Source: Intestinimonas massiliensis (ex Afouda et al. 2020) (GTDB lineage Bacteria > Bacillota > Clostridia > Oscillospirales > Oscillospiraceae). Taken from it: 64,000 nucleotides of DNA. Location of the stretch: assembly GCF_001244995.1 (NCBI RefSeq), contig NZ_LN869529.1, positions 1,506,957 to 1,570,956 on the forward strand. Direction: 5' to 3'. A program made the position numbers and the translations under genes. Shown in pieces: positions 53,160 to 62,083 of the stretch. The notes below the pieces were generated by a model. That model was given only the letters and a program-made list of their open reading frames with translations. It ran no database searches and was not told where the DNA came from. Each line of letters begins with the position of its first letter. The stretch's first letter is position 1.

Positions 53160-54614
53160 ATGCTGTATATCGGAATCGACTTAGGCACTTCTGCAGTCAA
53201 GCTGCTGCTGATGGAGCAGAGCGGACGCGTGCTGCGGACCGTACAGCGGAGGTACCCTCTCTCGTTTCCCCGGAACGGCTGGTCAGAGCAGTCGCCGGAG
53301 GACTGGTGGTCCCAGACCTGTGCAGGGACCCGAGCCCTTCTGGAAGGGTTCGACCCCGCCGCGGTGGACGGCATCAGCTTCGGCGGGCAGATGCACGGTC
53401 TGGTCCTCCTGGACTGGGAGGATCAGGTAATCCGGCCGGCCATTCTCTGGAATGATGGTCGGGCCGTCCAGGAGACCGCCTGGCTCAACCGGGAAATAGG
53501 GGAGGACCGGCTTTCCGCCCTGACCGGCAACATCGCCTTTGCCGGTTTTACCGCCCCCAAGCTCCTGTGGGTCCGCGCACACGAGCGGGAGCGTTTTTCC
53601 AGAATTGATAAGATCATGCTACCCAAAGACTTTTTGGCCTATCGCATGACGGGCGTGCACAGTACAGACTATTCCGACGCGGCCGGCACGCTCCTGCTGG
53701 ATACCGCCCATAAGCAGTGGTCGGCCGAAATGTTGCGGATCTGCGGGATTCGTGCAGAGCAGCTTCCGGTGCTCCGGGAAAGCTGGCAGGTCACCGGCAC
53801 CCTGCGGCCGGAGGCGGCCCGGGCACTGGGACTGCCGGAATCTGTGCGGGTGTGCGCCGGGGCGGGAGACAACGCCGCGGCCGCCGTTGGCACTGGCACC
53901 CTGACTGACGGGAGCTGCAATCTCTCCCTGGGCACATCGGGCACCCTTTTTATCACCTGCGATCAGTTCCGTCTGCCCCAAAATCACGCCCTGCACGCCT
54001 TTGCCCATGCCACCGGCGGCTATCACCTGATGGGCTGCATGCTCAGTGCCGCCGCCTGCAACCAGTGGTGGATGGAGAACATCCTGAAAAGCGGCGACTT
54101 CAGCGGCGAACAGGCGCACGTTTCCCAGCTAGGCAACAATCCCGTACTGTTTGCTCCTTACCTGATGGGGGAGCGCACCCCCCACAACGATACGGCGGTC
54201 CGGGGCGCCTTTGTGGGGCTCTCCCTGGACACCTCCCGGGGGCAGATGACCCAAGCGGTGCTGGAGGGCGTGGCCTTTGCGTTTCGGGACGCGCTGGAGA
54301 TCGCCAGATCCGTGGGAGCGGAGGTCCGGCGGGCCACTGTCTGCGGCGGAGGCGCCAAGAGTCCGGTGTGGCGTCACATCCTGGCAAATGTACTGAACAT
54401 TCCTATGGATTACATTCAGACCGAGGGTCCGGCCATGGGAGCGGCCATGCTGGCGGTCAAGGGCTGCGGCGCCTGCGGCAGTCTGGAGGAGCTGGCGGCC
54501 AGGACGCTTCAGGTCACGGACACAGCCTTTCCGGATGCTGAGATTGTACGTCGGTATGAGGCACGCTATCCAGTATTTCGGGCCCTCTACCCGACCCTGC
54601 GCACCCTGACTTAG
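53160..54614 (+). CDS. xylB: Xylulokinase (FGGY family)
   Basis: A 484-residue FGGY sugar kinase: IGIDLGTSAVKLLLM phosphate loop, ISFGGQMHGLVLLD (the GQMHG motif typical of xylulokinases), VCAGAGDNAAAAVGTG with the catalytic Asp, and SLGTSGTLF with the ATP loop. It phosphorylates D-xylulose or a closely related ketose. No xylose isomerase gene is nearby, so xylulose may arrive by another route. ATG 53160 after AAAGGGGA; 14 bp from the MFS stop. It converges on and overlaps by 4 bp a decayed gene. Confidence 0.92.
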   Translation: MLYIGIDLGTSAVKLLLMEQSGRVLRTVQRRYPLSFPRNGWSEQSPEDWWSQTCAGTRALLEGFDPAAVDGISFGGQMHGLVLLDWEDQVIRPAILWNDGRAVQETAWLNREIGEDRLSALTGNIAFAGFTAPKLLWVRAHERERFSRIDKIMLPKDFLAYRMTGVHSTDYSDAAGTLLLDTAHKQWSAEMLRICGIRAEQLPVLRESWQVTGTLRPEAARALGLPESVRVCAGAGDNAAAAVGTGTLTDGSCNLSLGTSGTLFITCDQFRLPQNHALHAFAHATGGYHLMGCMLSAAACNQWWMENILKSGDFSGEQAHVSQLGNNPVLFAPYLMGERTPHNDTAVRGAFVGLSLDTSRGQMTQAVLEGVAFAFRDALEIARSVGAEVRRATVCGGGAKSPVWRHILANVLNIPMDYIQTEGPAMGAAMLAVKGCGACGSLEELAARTLQVTDTAFPDAEIVRRYEARYPVFRALYPTLRTLT

Positions 54615-55148
54615 AATCCTTTTTTCAAAATACACCTGCGGCGGCCCAGGACCTGAGAGATGTCATAGGTGAAGGAGAAGCCCGATGTCTGGGGGAAGGC
54701 GTCGGAGCCCCGCGCCGGATCGATGCGCTCCGCCGCGTCAATGGCAGTGCCGCTCACGGCCTGTTCCATCAAGTGATAGAGCTCTCCGGCCGTAATCGTG
54801 ACGGATACCACCTGACCATCTACGGCAAAGACCTGGTAGACATCGGCCAGGGTGATGGTGCCGCCGGGCAGGCTGTTTCCCAGATGTCCCCCGCAGGCGA
54901 TGGCCACGTCGGTCTGCCCCGCCTGTCGGAAGGCACCCGCTGTCAGAGCCCCCCAGGGCCGTCTCCGTGACCCTGGCCCCATAGGACTGGGCAATAGCCC
55001 GGGGCGTCATGGCTCCCTCGCTGACGGCGACCACGACCCCAGCGTCTGCACCCTCGTATACCACCGCCTCCGCCGGTGCAGCCAAAAGGCCGGTCAGCGC
55101 CAGCAGGACCGGCGGTCCGCCCGCCCACTTACGCCCCATAGATCTCAT
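54611..55148 (-). pseudogene. 5'-nucleotidase C-terminal-domain-like gene, frameshifted
   Basis: A signal-peptide start (MRSMGRKWAGGPP..., ending near APAEA) and about 35 residues are read in one frame to about 54955; the rest is in another frame: ALTAGAFRQAGQTDVAIACGG, LADVYQVF and FPQTSGFSFTYDI match the C-terminal substrate domain of UshA/5'-nucleotidases. The shift is at a run of six C (54949-54954), where one base fewer would join the frames. The metallophosphatase domain is absent, so even repaired it would be only a remnant or a stand-alone domain. Confidence 0.75.
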
Positions 55149-56015
55149 GGATAAAGTGGCAGGCCGTCAGATGGTCCGGGCCGCACTCCACCAGTGTCGG
55201 CTGTTCGCAGGCGCATCTCTCTTTCGCATAGGGGCAGCGGGCCAAAAAACGGCAGCCCGACTCCGGGTCCACCGGCGAGGTAACCTCCCCCTTCAGTAGA
55301 ATGTGCCGCCGTTCCCGGTGGAGGCCGGGAACAGGGATGGCCGAGATGAGTCCCCGGGTATAGGGATGCATGGGACGACAAAAGAGCTCCTTGGCTGGAG
55401 CCTTTTCCACCATCTGCCCCTTACACATTACCAGGATATCATCGGAGATATGACGGACCACGGACAGATCGTGGGTGATGAACATATAGGCGAGCCCCTT
55501 GTCACGCTGCAATTCTTTCAGCAGATTCAGAACCTAGGCCTGGATGGATACGTCCAGGGCGGAGATCGGCTCGTCACATACCACGAAATCCGGGTCCAGC
55601 GCAAGTGCACGGGCGATGCCGATCCGTTGGCGGCGCCCGTCATCTAGTTCATGGGGGTAGGCGCAGGCCATGTGGGCCGAGATGCCCACAGTGTCCATCA
55701 ATTCCTTGACCCGGCGCTCCTCCTCGTCGTGGGTCCGGCAAACTCTGAATATCCGCAGGAGTTCTGCAATCAGCTCCGCCATACATAGGCAGGGGTCCAG
55801 CGAGGAGAAGGGGTCCTAAAAGATCATCTGCATCTGGCGGCGCAGTTGCTTGCGTCGGCGCCCCCGGGCGCGGGTAATATCCTCCCCTTTGAAGCAGATC
55901 TGCCCTCCGCCGCAGGCGGTCAGCGTGAGCGCCGCCACCAAAATGAGCGCGGGCAAGTAAAATGTAAAGATTTTGTGCTTTTTTGCAAAAAGGCGGTGCG
56001 GATACGCAGGCGTAT
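55129..56015 (-). pseudogene. Chimeric remnant: lipoprotein signal fused to oligopeptide ABC ATPase (Opp/DppF-like) with two in-frame TAG codons
   Basis: One minus-strand frame reads a lipoprotein-like signal (hydrophobic stretch ending LTACGGG), then GQICFKGEDIT and the Opp/Dpp ATPase body: MQMIF-stop-DPFSSLDP, a damaged signature HELDDGRRQRIG (expected LSGGQ), Walker B VVCDEPISALDVSIQA-stop-VLNLL, H-loop FITHDLSVV and the oligopeptide C-terminal Cys motif. TAGs are at 55816-55818 and 55534-55536, each where Gln (CAG) is expected. The Walker A half is missing: a deletion joined a binding-protein start to the ATPase middle. Not functional as an ATPase. Confidence 0.85.
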
Positions 56016-56024
56016 CCGCACCGC
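55986..56024 (-). terminator. Terminator after phzF
   Basis: GCGGTGCGGATACG/CGTATCCGCACCGC (14-bp stem, 55993-56024), followed on the minus strand by TTTTT. Confidence 0.88.
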
Positions 56025-56050
56025 TCGACCACATGTTTCACTCTGCGTCG

Positions 56051-56917
56051 TCACAGCAGTTCACACCGCAGGGACAGCACCGCCTGCCCGCCCACCAGTA
56101 CCTTGGGGCCCGACGGGGTCTCCAGCAGCCGGGTCCGGATCTCCGAGGGTTTCCCCATGGACTCCCCCTGGAAAAAGCGGCTCTCCGCCCCGGCCTCCAC
56201 CAGCCCCAGGCGGTACAGATAGTAGGTCAGCGCCCCGTTGGAGGTGCCGGTGGCCGCCTCCTCCGGGATGGCGTAACGGGGGGCGAAGTTCCGGCACAGG
56301 GCCACCGCCCGGGTCCCCGGCGTCCGGCAGAACATGTGGACCCCCACCACGTCCAGCTCCTCCGACAGGCGCTTCACCTCGGCCTCATCCTGGATGGCCG
56401 CCGCCAAAGTCTCCCCGCTGTCCACCGGCAGCAGGACGTCGGCCAGCCCGGTGCTCACCACCTGCACCGGCAGATCAACAGGACGACACTCCTCCGGCAG
56501 GCCATAGGCCCGGTACACCGCCGCCGCCTCCCGGTCGGTGAGGGCCCGCAGCACCCGGGGCGGGGCCATGTCCATCCACACGGCCTCCTCCTCCACCTGG
56601 ATGGCCAGCGCCCCCGCCCGCGTCAGGGCGGTACAGCCCCCGACCGGCAGGCCGTCCGCCTCCCGCAGCACCGTGAAGGCGGCGATGGTGGCATGGCCGC
56701 ACAGGTCCACCTCCCCCTCCGGCGTGAAGTAGCGCAGCCGGAACCGGTCCGGACCCAGCCGCTTTACGAACGCCGTCTCCGAGTGCCGGAGCTCGGCGGC
56801 CAGGGCCTGCATGAAACCCGGCTCCGGGAAGTCCTCCCCCGCCGGGAGCAGCGCCACCCCCGCCTGGTTCCCGGCAAACCGCCGCTTTGCAAAGGCATCC
56901 ACTATAAAAAGCCGCAT
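56051..56917 (-). CDS. PhzF family isomerase
   Basis: A 288-residue diaminopimelate-epimerase-fold protein: FIVDAFAKRRFAGNQAGVALL, then LRHSETAFV with the catalytic Glu, LCGHATIAAFTVL and EEAATGTSNGALTYYL (phosphate-like loop). PhzF homologues outside phenazine clusters are general isomerases of unknown substrate. The frame is intact despite the decayed genes just downstream. ATG with AGGAGG. It is followed by its own terminator and preceded by recO 18 bp away, so co-transcription with recO is likely. Confidence 0.92.
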   Translation of the reverse strand: MRLFIVDAFAKRRFAGNQAGVALLPAGEDFPEPGFMQALAAELRHSETAFVKRLGPDRFRLRYFTPEGEVDLCGHATIAAFTVLREADGLPVGGCTALTRAGALAIQVEEEAVWMDMAPPRVLRALTDREAAAVYRAYGLPEECRPVDLPVQVVSTGLADVLLPVDSGETLAAAIQDEAEVKRLSEELDVVGVHMFCRTPGTRAVALCRNFAPRYAIPEEAATGTSNGALTYYLYRLGLVEAGAESRFFQGESMGKPSEIRTRLLETPSGPKVLVGGQAVLSLRCELL

Positions 56918-56935
56918 ACTGCCTCCTTTTCCGGT

Positions 56936-57673
56936 CTACAGGGTCTTGTAGAAATCCAGGGTGCGAAATCCCCGGTCGAGCTGAGCCAGCAGAAAGCCCT
57001 CACAGGCCGCAGCCATCCGGGACAGGCTCTCCGGCGGGAGGGCAAAGGAAAACAGCCTTTTGGGGTCGCCGTACACCACATGGCGCATGGCGGCCAGGGC
57101 AGCGGTATCCAAAACCCGCGCGGGCCCGCCGCCGCTGCCGCAGTGTCCGCAGCGCAGCACCCCTTCCGCCAGATCCAGAGCGGGCTGCTCCGGCTCGGGC
57201 AGGCCGCAGACGGCGCAGGCGTCCAGCAGCGGCTCGTAGCCTGCCAGGCACAGCAGCTTGAGCTCAAAGGCCGCCTTTACCAGCGGCAGGGGCTTCTTCA
57301 GCTTGTCCAGGGCATACATGGAGTTGAGGATGAGGGACAAAAGCCCGGCGTCCGGCCTGCCCTCCTCGGCCACCAGCTCGGTGACCTCGGCAAAATAGGA
57401 GCACAGAGCCAGCTTCTCCACGTCCTGCCGGACGCCCCAGAAGAGCTCCAGCGCTTCCGCCTCGTTGAGGGTAAAATAATCCCGGTACTCGAACAGCGTC
57501 ATATCCGACCAGACCAAAAGCTGGGCTGAGGCCGCCAGCGGGCTGTTCTTCCGGCGGCACCCCCGGGCCTTTACCGTCCGCTTGCCGCCCTCCCGGGTGA
57601 GGACGGTCAGGATCTTGTCGGCCTCTTTATAGCTGGTCTCCCGCAGGACCAGGCCCTGTGTCGTAATGTGCAT
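56936..57673 (-). CDS. recO: DNA repair protein RecO
   Basis: A 245-residue recombination mediator loading RecA with RecR. The N-terminal OB fold (GLVLRETSYKEADKILTVLT), the helical middle and a zinc ribbon (CAVCG ... CGHCG near residues 155-180) are all family features. ATG after CAGGTGG. It lies downstream of era and yqzL, as in Bacillus. Confidence 0.95.
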   Translation of the reverse strand: MHITTQGLVLRETSYKEADKILTVLTREGGKRTVKARGCRRKNSPLAASAQLLVWSDMTLFEYRDYFTLNEAEALELFWGVRQDVEKLALCSYFAEVTELVAEEGRPDAGLLSLILNSMYALDKLKKPLPLVKAAFELKLLCLAGYEPLLDACAVCGLPEPEQPALDLAEGVLRCGHCGSGGGPARVLDTAALAAMRHVVYGDPKRLFSFALPPESLSRMAAACEGFLLAQLDRGFRTLDFYKTL

Positions 57674-57720
57674 GGTTCCACCTGCCCGCTATGTACGGCC
57701 GCGGGGCCGGGCAGTCCGGC

Positions 57721-57840
57721 TTACGCCGAATGCTCCTCCCGCGCCGTCTGTTCCTCCGCCTCCCACAGGAAGCGGCAGAGGGTATATGCCTCCGGCAAGC
57801 CGGTCTTCAGAAACAGATCCCACATGGTCTCAGCATCCAT
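57721..57840 (-). CDS. yqzL: YqzL-like small protein
   Basis: A 39-residue frame, MDAETMWDLFLKTGLPEAY... ending in an acidic tail (EEHSA). The W-x-LF-x-x-TG-x-x-x-AY pattern matches YqzL, a small protein encoded between era and recO in Bacillus and clostridia; its position here is the same. ATG 57840 with AAGGGGG eight bases before. Function unknown. Confidence 0.8.
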   Translation of the reverse strand: MDAETMWDLFLKTGLPEAYTLCRFLWEAEEQTAREEHSA

Positions 57841-57900
57841 GGCTCTGGCCCCCTTTGTTCTTAGGGTGCCTGTCCGCGGATGGATTATGAGCGGTAAAAT

Positions 57901-58794
57901 TTAATCGTCCCGATAGCCCACATTGTGGATAAAATTCAAATTATCCCGCCAGTTTTCTTTGACCTTTACCCAGGTCTCCAGATAGACCCTGGCCCCCATA
58001 AAGGCCTCCATGTCCTGCCGGGCCAGGGAGGAGATCTTCTTCAGCATGGCGCCGTTTTTGCCGATGATAATGCCCTTGTGGCTGGTCTTTTCGCAGTAGA
58101 TGGTGGCGTCCACGTCGATGATTTCGTTGTCCCGCTCGGAAAATCGGGTGATCTCCACGGCGGTGCCATGAGGGATCTCCTGATCCAGGCAGAGCAGCAG
58201 CTTCTCCCGCAAAATCTCCGCCATGACCTGGCGCTCGGGCTGGTCGGTAACCATGCCCTCGGGGAAGAGCTGCGGCCCCTCCGGCAAAAAACCGGCCAGC
58301 ACGGTGAGCAGGTCCTCCACCCCCTCCCCGTTTTTGGCGGAGATAGGCACGATGGCCTGAAAATCATGGGCGGCCTGATAGGCCCGCATGACGGCCAGCA
58401 GGTCCTCCTTTTTCACGGTGTCAATCTTATTGATGACCAGCACGGCGGGGACCCCCAGCGCCCGGATGCGGCCGATGAGCTCCTCCTCCGGCCCGCCCAC
58501 GTTGGCGATGGGCTCCACCAGAAGCATCACCGCGTCCACGTCGGCCACGCTCTGCTTCACCACTCCCACCATGTAGTCGCCCAGCTTGGTCCGGGCCTTG
58601 TGGAGGCCGGGGGTGTCGATGAACACGAACTGGCTGTCCCCCCGGTTGAGGACGGCGCAGATGCGGTTGCGGGTGGTCTGGGGCTTATTGGTGACGATGG
58701 CAATCTTCTCCCCCACCAGGGCGTTGGTCAGGGTGGACTTTCCCACGTTGGGCCGCCCCACGATGGTGATCATGCCGGATCTCTTGATGTTCAT
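57901..58794 (-). CDS. era: GTPase Era
   Basis: A 297-residue GTPase needed for 30S subunit maturation. G1 GRPNVGKSTL, G3 DTPGLH, G4 NKID, and the C-terminal KH domain with the GKNGAMLKKI loop (about residues 225-240) are all in place. ATG with AGAGGATA in front. Adjacent to ybeY, another 16S-processing factor, in the conserved order. Confidence 0.97.
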   Translation of the reverse strand: MNIKRSGMITIVGRPNVGKSTLTNALVGEKIAIVTNKPQTTRNRICAVLNRGDSQFVFIDTPGLHKARTKLGDYMVGVVKQSVADVDAVMLLVEPIANVGGPEEELIGRIRALGVPAVLVINKIDTVKKEDLLAVMRAYQAAHDFQAIVPISAKNGEGVEDLLTVLAGFLPEGPQLFPEGMVTDQPERQVMAEILREKLLLCLDQEIPHGTAVEITRFSERDNEIIDVDATIYCEKTSHKGIIIGKNGAMLKKISSLARQDMEAFMGARVYLETWVKVKENWRDNLNFIHNVGYRDD

Positions 58795-58804
58795 AATTTA
58801 TCCT

Positions 58805-59293
58805 CTATTCTCTCGTAATGCCTAACTGGTTCAGGATGGCTTCCTCCCGCGCCCGCATCCGGGCTTTCTGCGGGCCGTCGTCCATGTGGTCGTAGCCCAG
58901 CAGGTGGAGCACCGAGTGGACGGCCAGATAAGCCAGCTCCCGTTTGGTGCCGTGGCCGTATTCCTCCCCCTGAGCTCTGGCCCGCTCCATGGAGACCACC
59001 ATATCCCCCAGCGGGAGCAGCCCGGTCTCCGGGTCGATTTCGGCCCCCTCCGCCGGGGGCTGCCCCGGGGTGAACTCGAACATGGGGAAGCTCAGCACGT
59101 CGGTGGGGGCGTCCACCCCCCGCTGCTCCAGATTGATCTGGTGGATGCCCTCGTCGTCGGTAAGGAGCACATCCACCTCACAGGGCACCGCCACGCCCTC
59201 CGCCGCCAGGGCGGCGGAGATGGTCTCCCGCAGCAGTCCGGCCCAGAGCTCGTCCCGCTCCAGCTCAGACTCGATGAGAATCTCATGTTCCAT
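58805..59293 (-). CDS. ybeY: rRNA maturation RNase YbeY
   Basis: A 162-residue zinc endoribonuclease for 16S rRNA 3' processing and quality control. VLLTDDEGIHQINLEQRGVD, then the zinc motif HSVLHLLGYDH (HxxxHxxxxxH). The start is ATG 59293 with a modest AAGGA site inside the end of the preceding gene; longer in-frame extension overlaps that gene in an unlikely frame. Confidence 0.95.
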   Translation of the reverse strand: MEHEILIESELERDELWAGLLRETISAALAAEGVAVPCEVDVLLTDDEGIHQINLEQRGVDAPTDVLSFPMFEFTPGQPPAEGAEIDPETGLLPLGDMVVSMERARAQGEEYGHGTKRELAYLAVHSVLHLLGYDHMDDGPQKARMRAREEAILNQLGITRE

Positions 59294-59298
59294 ATCTC

Positions 59299-59805
59299 TC
59301 ACGTCCTTACCCTCTGATAGGCCCGCCCGGCCTGGTAAAACAGCACCGCATAGTACACCGCCCCGCCGAAATAGAGCAGCAGGGCCGCCTGGGCAAAGGA
59401 GTAGGCCACCATGCGGAACACGCAGACGCACACGCTGCCAATGGCCATAATGTTCCAGCCGGTCAGCAGGTTCCGGGCCTTCAGGTCCGCGCCGTGGCTC
59501 GCCTGGAGCTCCGACAGGCCCTGGACCAGCCAGCGGGTAGCCGCCAACTGCAGCATCAGGGTGACCACCATCAGCAGCAGACCGACGACGTCAAACGCCC
59601 CGGTGAAAAAGCTCCGCACCCATATCAGGGCCGAGGCCCCGGCCATAGCCAGGGTCAGGGGCCGCACCCGGGTAAAGGTGGGGCACTCCACCTCCCCCAT
59701 GCCGGCCCAGAAGAGCAGATAGCCCACGAAGCCCGGCGTCACGCTGACGCTTCCGATGTTATAGTCGATGAACAGGAACAGCAGTCCCACAAACAGTTTG
59801 CGCAT
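59299..59805 (-). CDS. Hypothetical membrane protein
   Basis: A 168-residue protein with about five membrane helices: a short N-terminal helix, YNIGSVSVTPGFVGYLLFWAG, a central pair near residues 50-90 and two near the C-terminus, with a cytoplasmic loop (SHGADLKARN). I recognise no family. It occupies the slot between phoH and ybeY where many Firmicutes have pgpH; it is not related to PgpH. Tight spacing to both neighbours (5 bp and 12 bp) implies the same operon. Confidence 0.78.
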   Translation of the reverse strand: MRKLFVGLLFLFIDYNIGSVSVTPGFVGYLLFWAGMGEVECPTFTRVRPLTLAMAGASALIWVRSFFTGAFDVVGLLLMVVTLMLQLAATRWLVQGLSELQASHGADLKARNLLTGWNIMAIGSVCVCVFRMVAYSFAQAALLLYFGGAVYYAVLFYQAGRAYQRVRT

Positions 59806-59817
59806 ATCCGTCCCGCC

Positions 59818-60792
59818 TTATTTCTTTTTCGGCATCCTGCGCCGGTTCTCGTCGTCCTCATAGGCCTTGATGATCCGCTGCACGATGACGTGCCGGACTA
59901 CATCGGCCTCATTCAGGCGGCAGATGGCGATGTCCTCCACTCCGTTGAGCACCCGCATGGCCTCCTTTAGGCCGGAGACCTTGTCGGCGGGCAGGTCGAT
60001 CTGGGTCACGTCGCCGGTGATGACGATCTTGGAGCCGAAGCCCAGCCGGGTGAGGAACATCTTCATCTGCTCCCGGGAGGTGTTCTGGGCCTCATCCAGG
60101 ATGATAAAGGAGTCGTCCAGGGTCCGGCCGCGCATGTAGGCCAGAGGGGCCACCTCGATGTTGCCCCGCTCCAGGTATTTGGCGTAGTTTTCGGTGCCCA
60201 GCATGTCGAACAGGGCGTCGTACAGCGGCCGCAGATAGGGGTCCACCTTGGACTGGAGGTCGCCGGGCAGAAAGCCCAGCCGCTCCCCCGCCTCCACCGC
60301 CGGGCGGGTGAGAATGATGCGGTTGACCTGCCCGCCGCGGAAGGCCGCCACCGCCGCCGCCACCGCCAGATAGGTCTTGCCGGTGCCCGCAGGACCGATG
60401 CCCAGGGTGACGGTGTTTTTCCGGATGGCCTCTACGTACCGCTTCTGCCCGATGGTCTTGGCCTTGATGGGCTTGCCCTTGGCGGTGACGCACAGCGCGT
60501 CCCCCGCCAGCTCACCGATCTTGTCGGCGTTGCCCGAGCGGACGAGCTGGAGGATATAGCGGACGTTCTGCTCGTTGATCTGCTCCCCCCGGGAGGAGTA
60601 GGTCAGCAGGCCGTTGATGGCCTGGACGGCGGCCAGCACGTCCTCCCCCTCGCCGGAGACCTTCAGCTCCCCGTCCCGGCTCACCACCGCCACGGAGAGC
60701 TCCCGCTCGATGATGCGGATGTTCTCGTCGAAGGAGCCGAACAGGTTGACGGCCTCCTCCATGCGCTCGATACTGATGGTCTGTTCTGTCAA
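59818..60792 (-). CDS. phoH: PhoH family ATPase
   Basis: A 324-residue PhoH/YbeZ-type ATPase: an N-terminal KH-like region, Walker A LGIGPAGTGKTYLAVAAAV near residue 138, Walker B DDSFIILDEAQN and an Arg-finger region NTSREQMKMFLTRLG. PhoH commonly partners with YbeY in RNA metabolism, and here it is in the same gene string. ATG at 60790-60792; it follows yqfD. Confidence 0.94.
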   Translation of the reverse strand: MTEQTISIERMEEAVNLFGSFDENIRIIERELSVAVVSRDGELKVSGEGEDVLAAVQAINGLLTYSSRGEQINEQNVRYILQLVRSGNADKIGELAGDALCVTAKGKPIKAKTIGQKRYVEAIRKNTVTLGIGPAGTGKTYLAVAAAVAAFRGGQVNRIILTRPAVEAGERLGFLPGDLQSKVDPYLRPLYDALFDMLGTENYAKYLERGNIEVAPLAYMRGRTLDDSFIILDEAQNTSREQMKMFLTRLGFGSKIVITGDVTQIDLPADKVSGLKEAMRVLNGVEDIAICRLNEADVVRHVIVQRIIKAYEDDENRRRMPKKK

Positions 60793-60837
60793 AAAGCCTC
60801 GCTCCTTATTGAATGGCGGCCGTGCCGCCCCCTTGTC

Positions 60838-62073
60838 CTATGTGCCCGCGCCAGGCAGGATGTGCCCTACCTGGCCCTCGAATTCCACTACCCGGCCGAT
60901 CTGCTCCCGACACTCCGCCAGCAGCGTGACGACCAGGATGCCGTTTTCCTCCCGGACGGTAAAGTCCGTGCGCAGGACCTCGCCGTCCTCGCCCACCAGC
61001 CCGTCCAGCCGCTCCAGGAGCCGCTCCTCCAGCAGAGTGCGGGCGGCCTCGGCGTCCAGAGCCACCGGCTCGGTGGCATAGCCCCGATAGCGCTCGACCC
61101 GGAGGACCAGGGGCATCACCCGGCCGCCGGGAAGGGTCAGACTATGGGATGAGGTTATTTTATCATACTTGTCCAGGGAAATGCCACTATTTCCATAAAA
61201 ATTGAGCCGCCGGTCCAGAATGCCCAGCGAATAGCGGGTGACCTCCTCCCCGGTGTAGCGCTTCACCTGGGCCTCCAGGGGGATTCGTGCCTCCAGGGTC
61301 CGCCAGGTGCGGGCCCACACGTTGCCCATGGCGTGGGTGATGCGGGTGCCCAGATCGGTATCGGCGTACTGGGGCTCGGGGACGTCGATGACGCCGGAGA
61401 TGAGGATCTCCCCGGCCAGCACCGTGTCCCCCTCCTGAAACAGGGGCTGACCCTCCAGCACCTCCATATGGGTGATGATGCCGGTGGCCGCCGACACCAC
61501 GTGGGAGGGCACCGTGCGGTCCACGATGTCCGGCTTGGGCACCTTTTCCCGGACGATGACCTCCGCCCGGGTGCCGTGGAGATTGACCGCCATCCAGCTC
61601 AGCGCGGGAATGCGGAGGAGGGCCTCCTGGCTGACCACCTTTTCATCGATGGACGGGCCGTAGGCGCCCACCCGCACCCCCTGGCGGTTGAGCTCGGAGA
61701 GGATGACGGCGGTGGACACGGCGCGGTTGCCGGTGACCTCGATGGTCAGGATGAACCGGGACAGCACGCACACCGCCGCCACCGCCAGAGCCAGCCCGGC
61801 CAGGAAGGCGTACCGCCTGCGGAATTTGGCCAGGAAAAAGGGAACTCCAACCCGGCGGGCGGCCTTGGCCTCGCACATTACCTTCTCCGCCAGGGTCCGG
61901 GCCTTTTTGGCGTCCTTTCGGGCGAAGCACAGCCGCAGCGTGTGGTCGTCCAGCCACTCCAGGCCCCAGAAGGGCACCGCGTTTTGGGCGCACAGGTTGA
62001 GGAACCGCTCGGGGAAAGCCCCCGTCACGGTGTAGAGGACGCTGCCCCGGAAAAAGTTGATGATCTTCTGCAT
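60838..62073 (-). CDS. yqfD: Sporulation protein YqfD
   Basis: A 411-residue bitopic protein. The N-terminal 90 residues are cytoplasmic; one membrane helix is near 92-112 (FLAGLALAVAAVCVLSRF), then IEVTGNRAVSTAVILSELN and the extracytoplasmic domain typical of YqfD. It is a sigma-E-type mother-cell protein needed for spore formation. Follows yqfC by 10 bp, as in Bacillus. Its presence argues that the organism sporulates or recently did. Confidence 0.92.
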   Translation of the reverse strand: MQKIINFFRGSVLYTVTGAFPERFLNLCAQNAVPFWGLEWLDDHTLRLCFARKDAKKARTLAEKVMCEAKAARRVGVPFFLAKFRRRYAFLAGLALAVAAVCVLSRFILTIEVTGNRAVSTAVILSELNRQGVRVGAYGPSIDEKVVSQEALLRIPALSWMAVNLHGTRAEVIVREKVPKPDIVDRTVPSHVVSAATGIITHMEVLEGQPLFQEGDTVLAGEILISGVIDVPEPQYADTDLGTRITHAMGNVWARTWRTLEARIPLEAQVKRYTGEEVTRYSLGILDRRLNFYGNSGISLDKYDKITSSHSLTLPGGRVMPLVLRVERYRGYATEPVALDAEAARTLLEERLLERLDGLVGEDGEVLRTDFTVREENGILVVTLLAECREQIGRVVEFEGQVGHILPGAGT

Positions 62074-62083
62074 GGCCGCCCTC

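Noticed and set aside
54949-54954. Programmed frameshifting in the nucleotidase-like gene
   Set aside because: A plain C/G run without a slippery heptamer or following structure, in a gene that lacks its catalytic domain and sits beside another pseudogene, fits decay better.
55129-55818. TAG codons read as glutamine (genetic-code recoding)
   Set aside because: Both in-frame TAGs replace conserved CAG codons, but intact genes in the window end with TAG (for example the NusG-II gene at 1687 and xylB at 54614), and the ATPase also lacks Walker A and has a damaged signature motif. Simple decay explains it.
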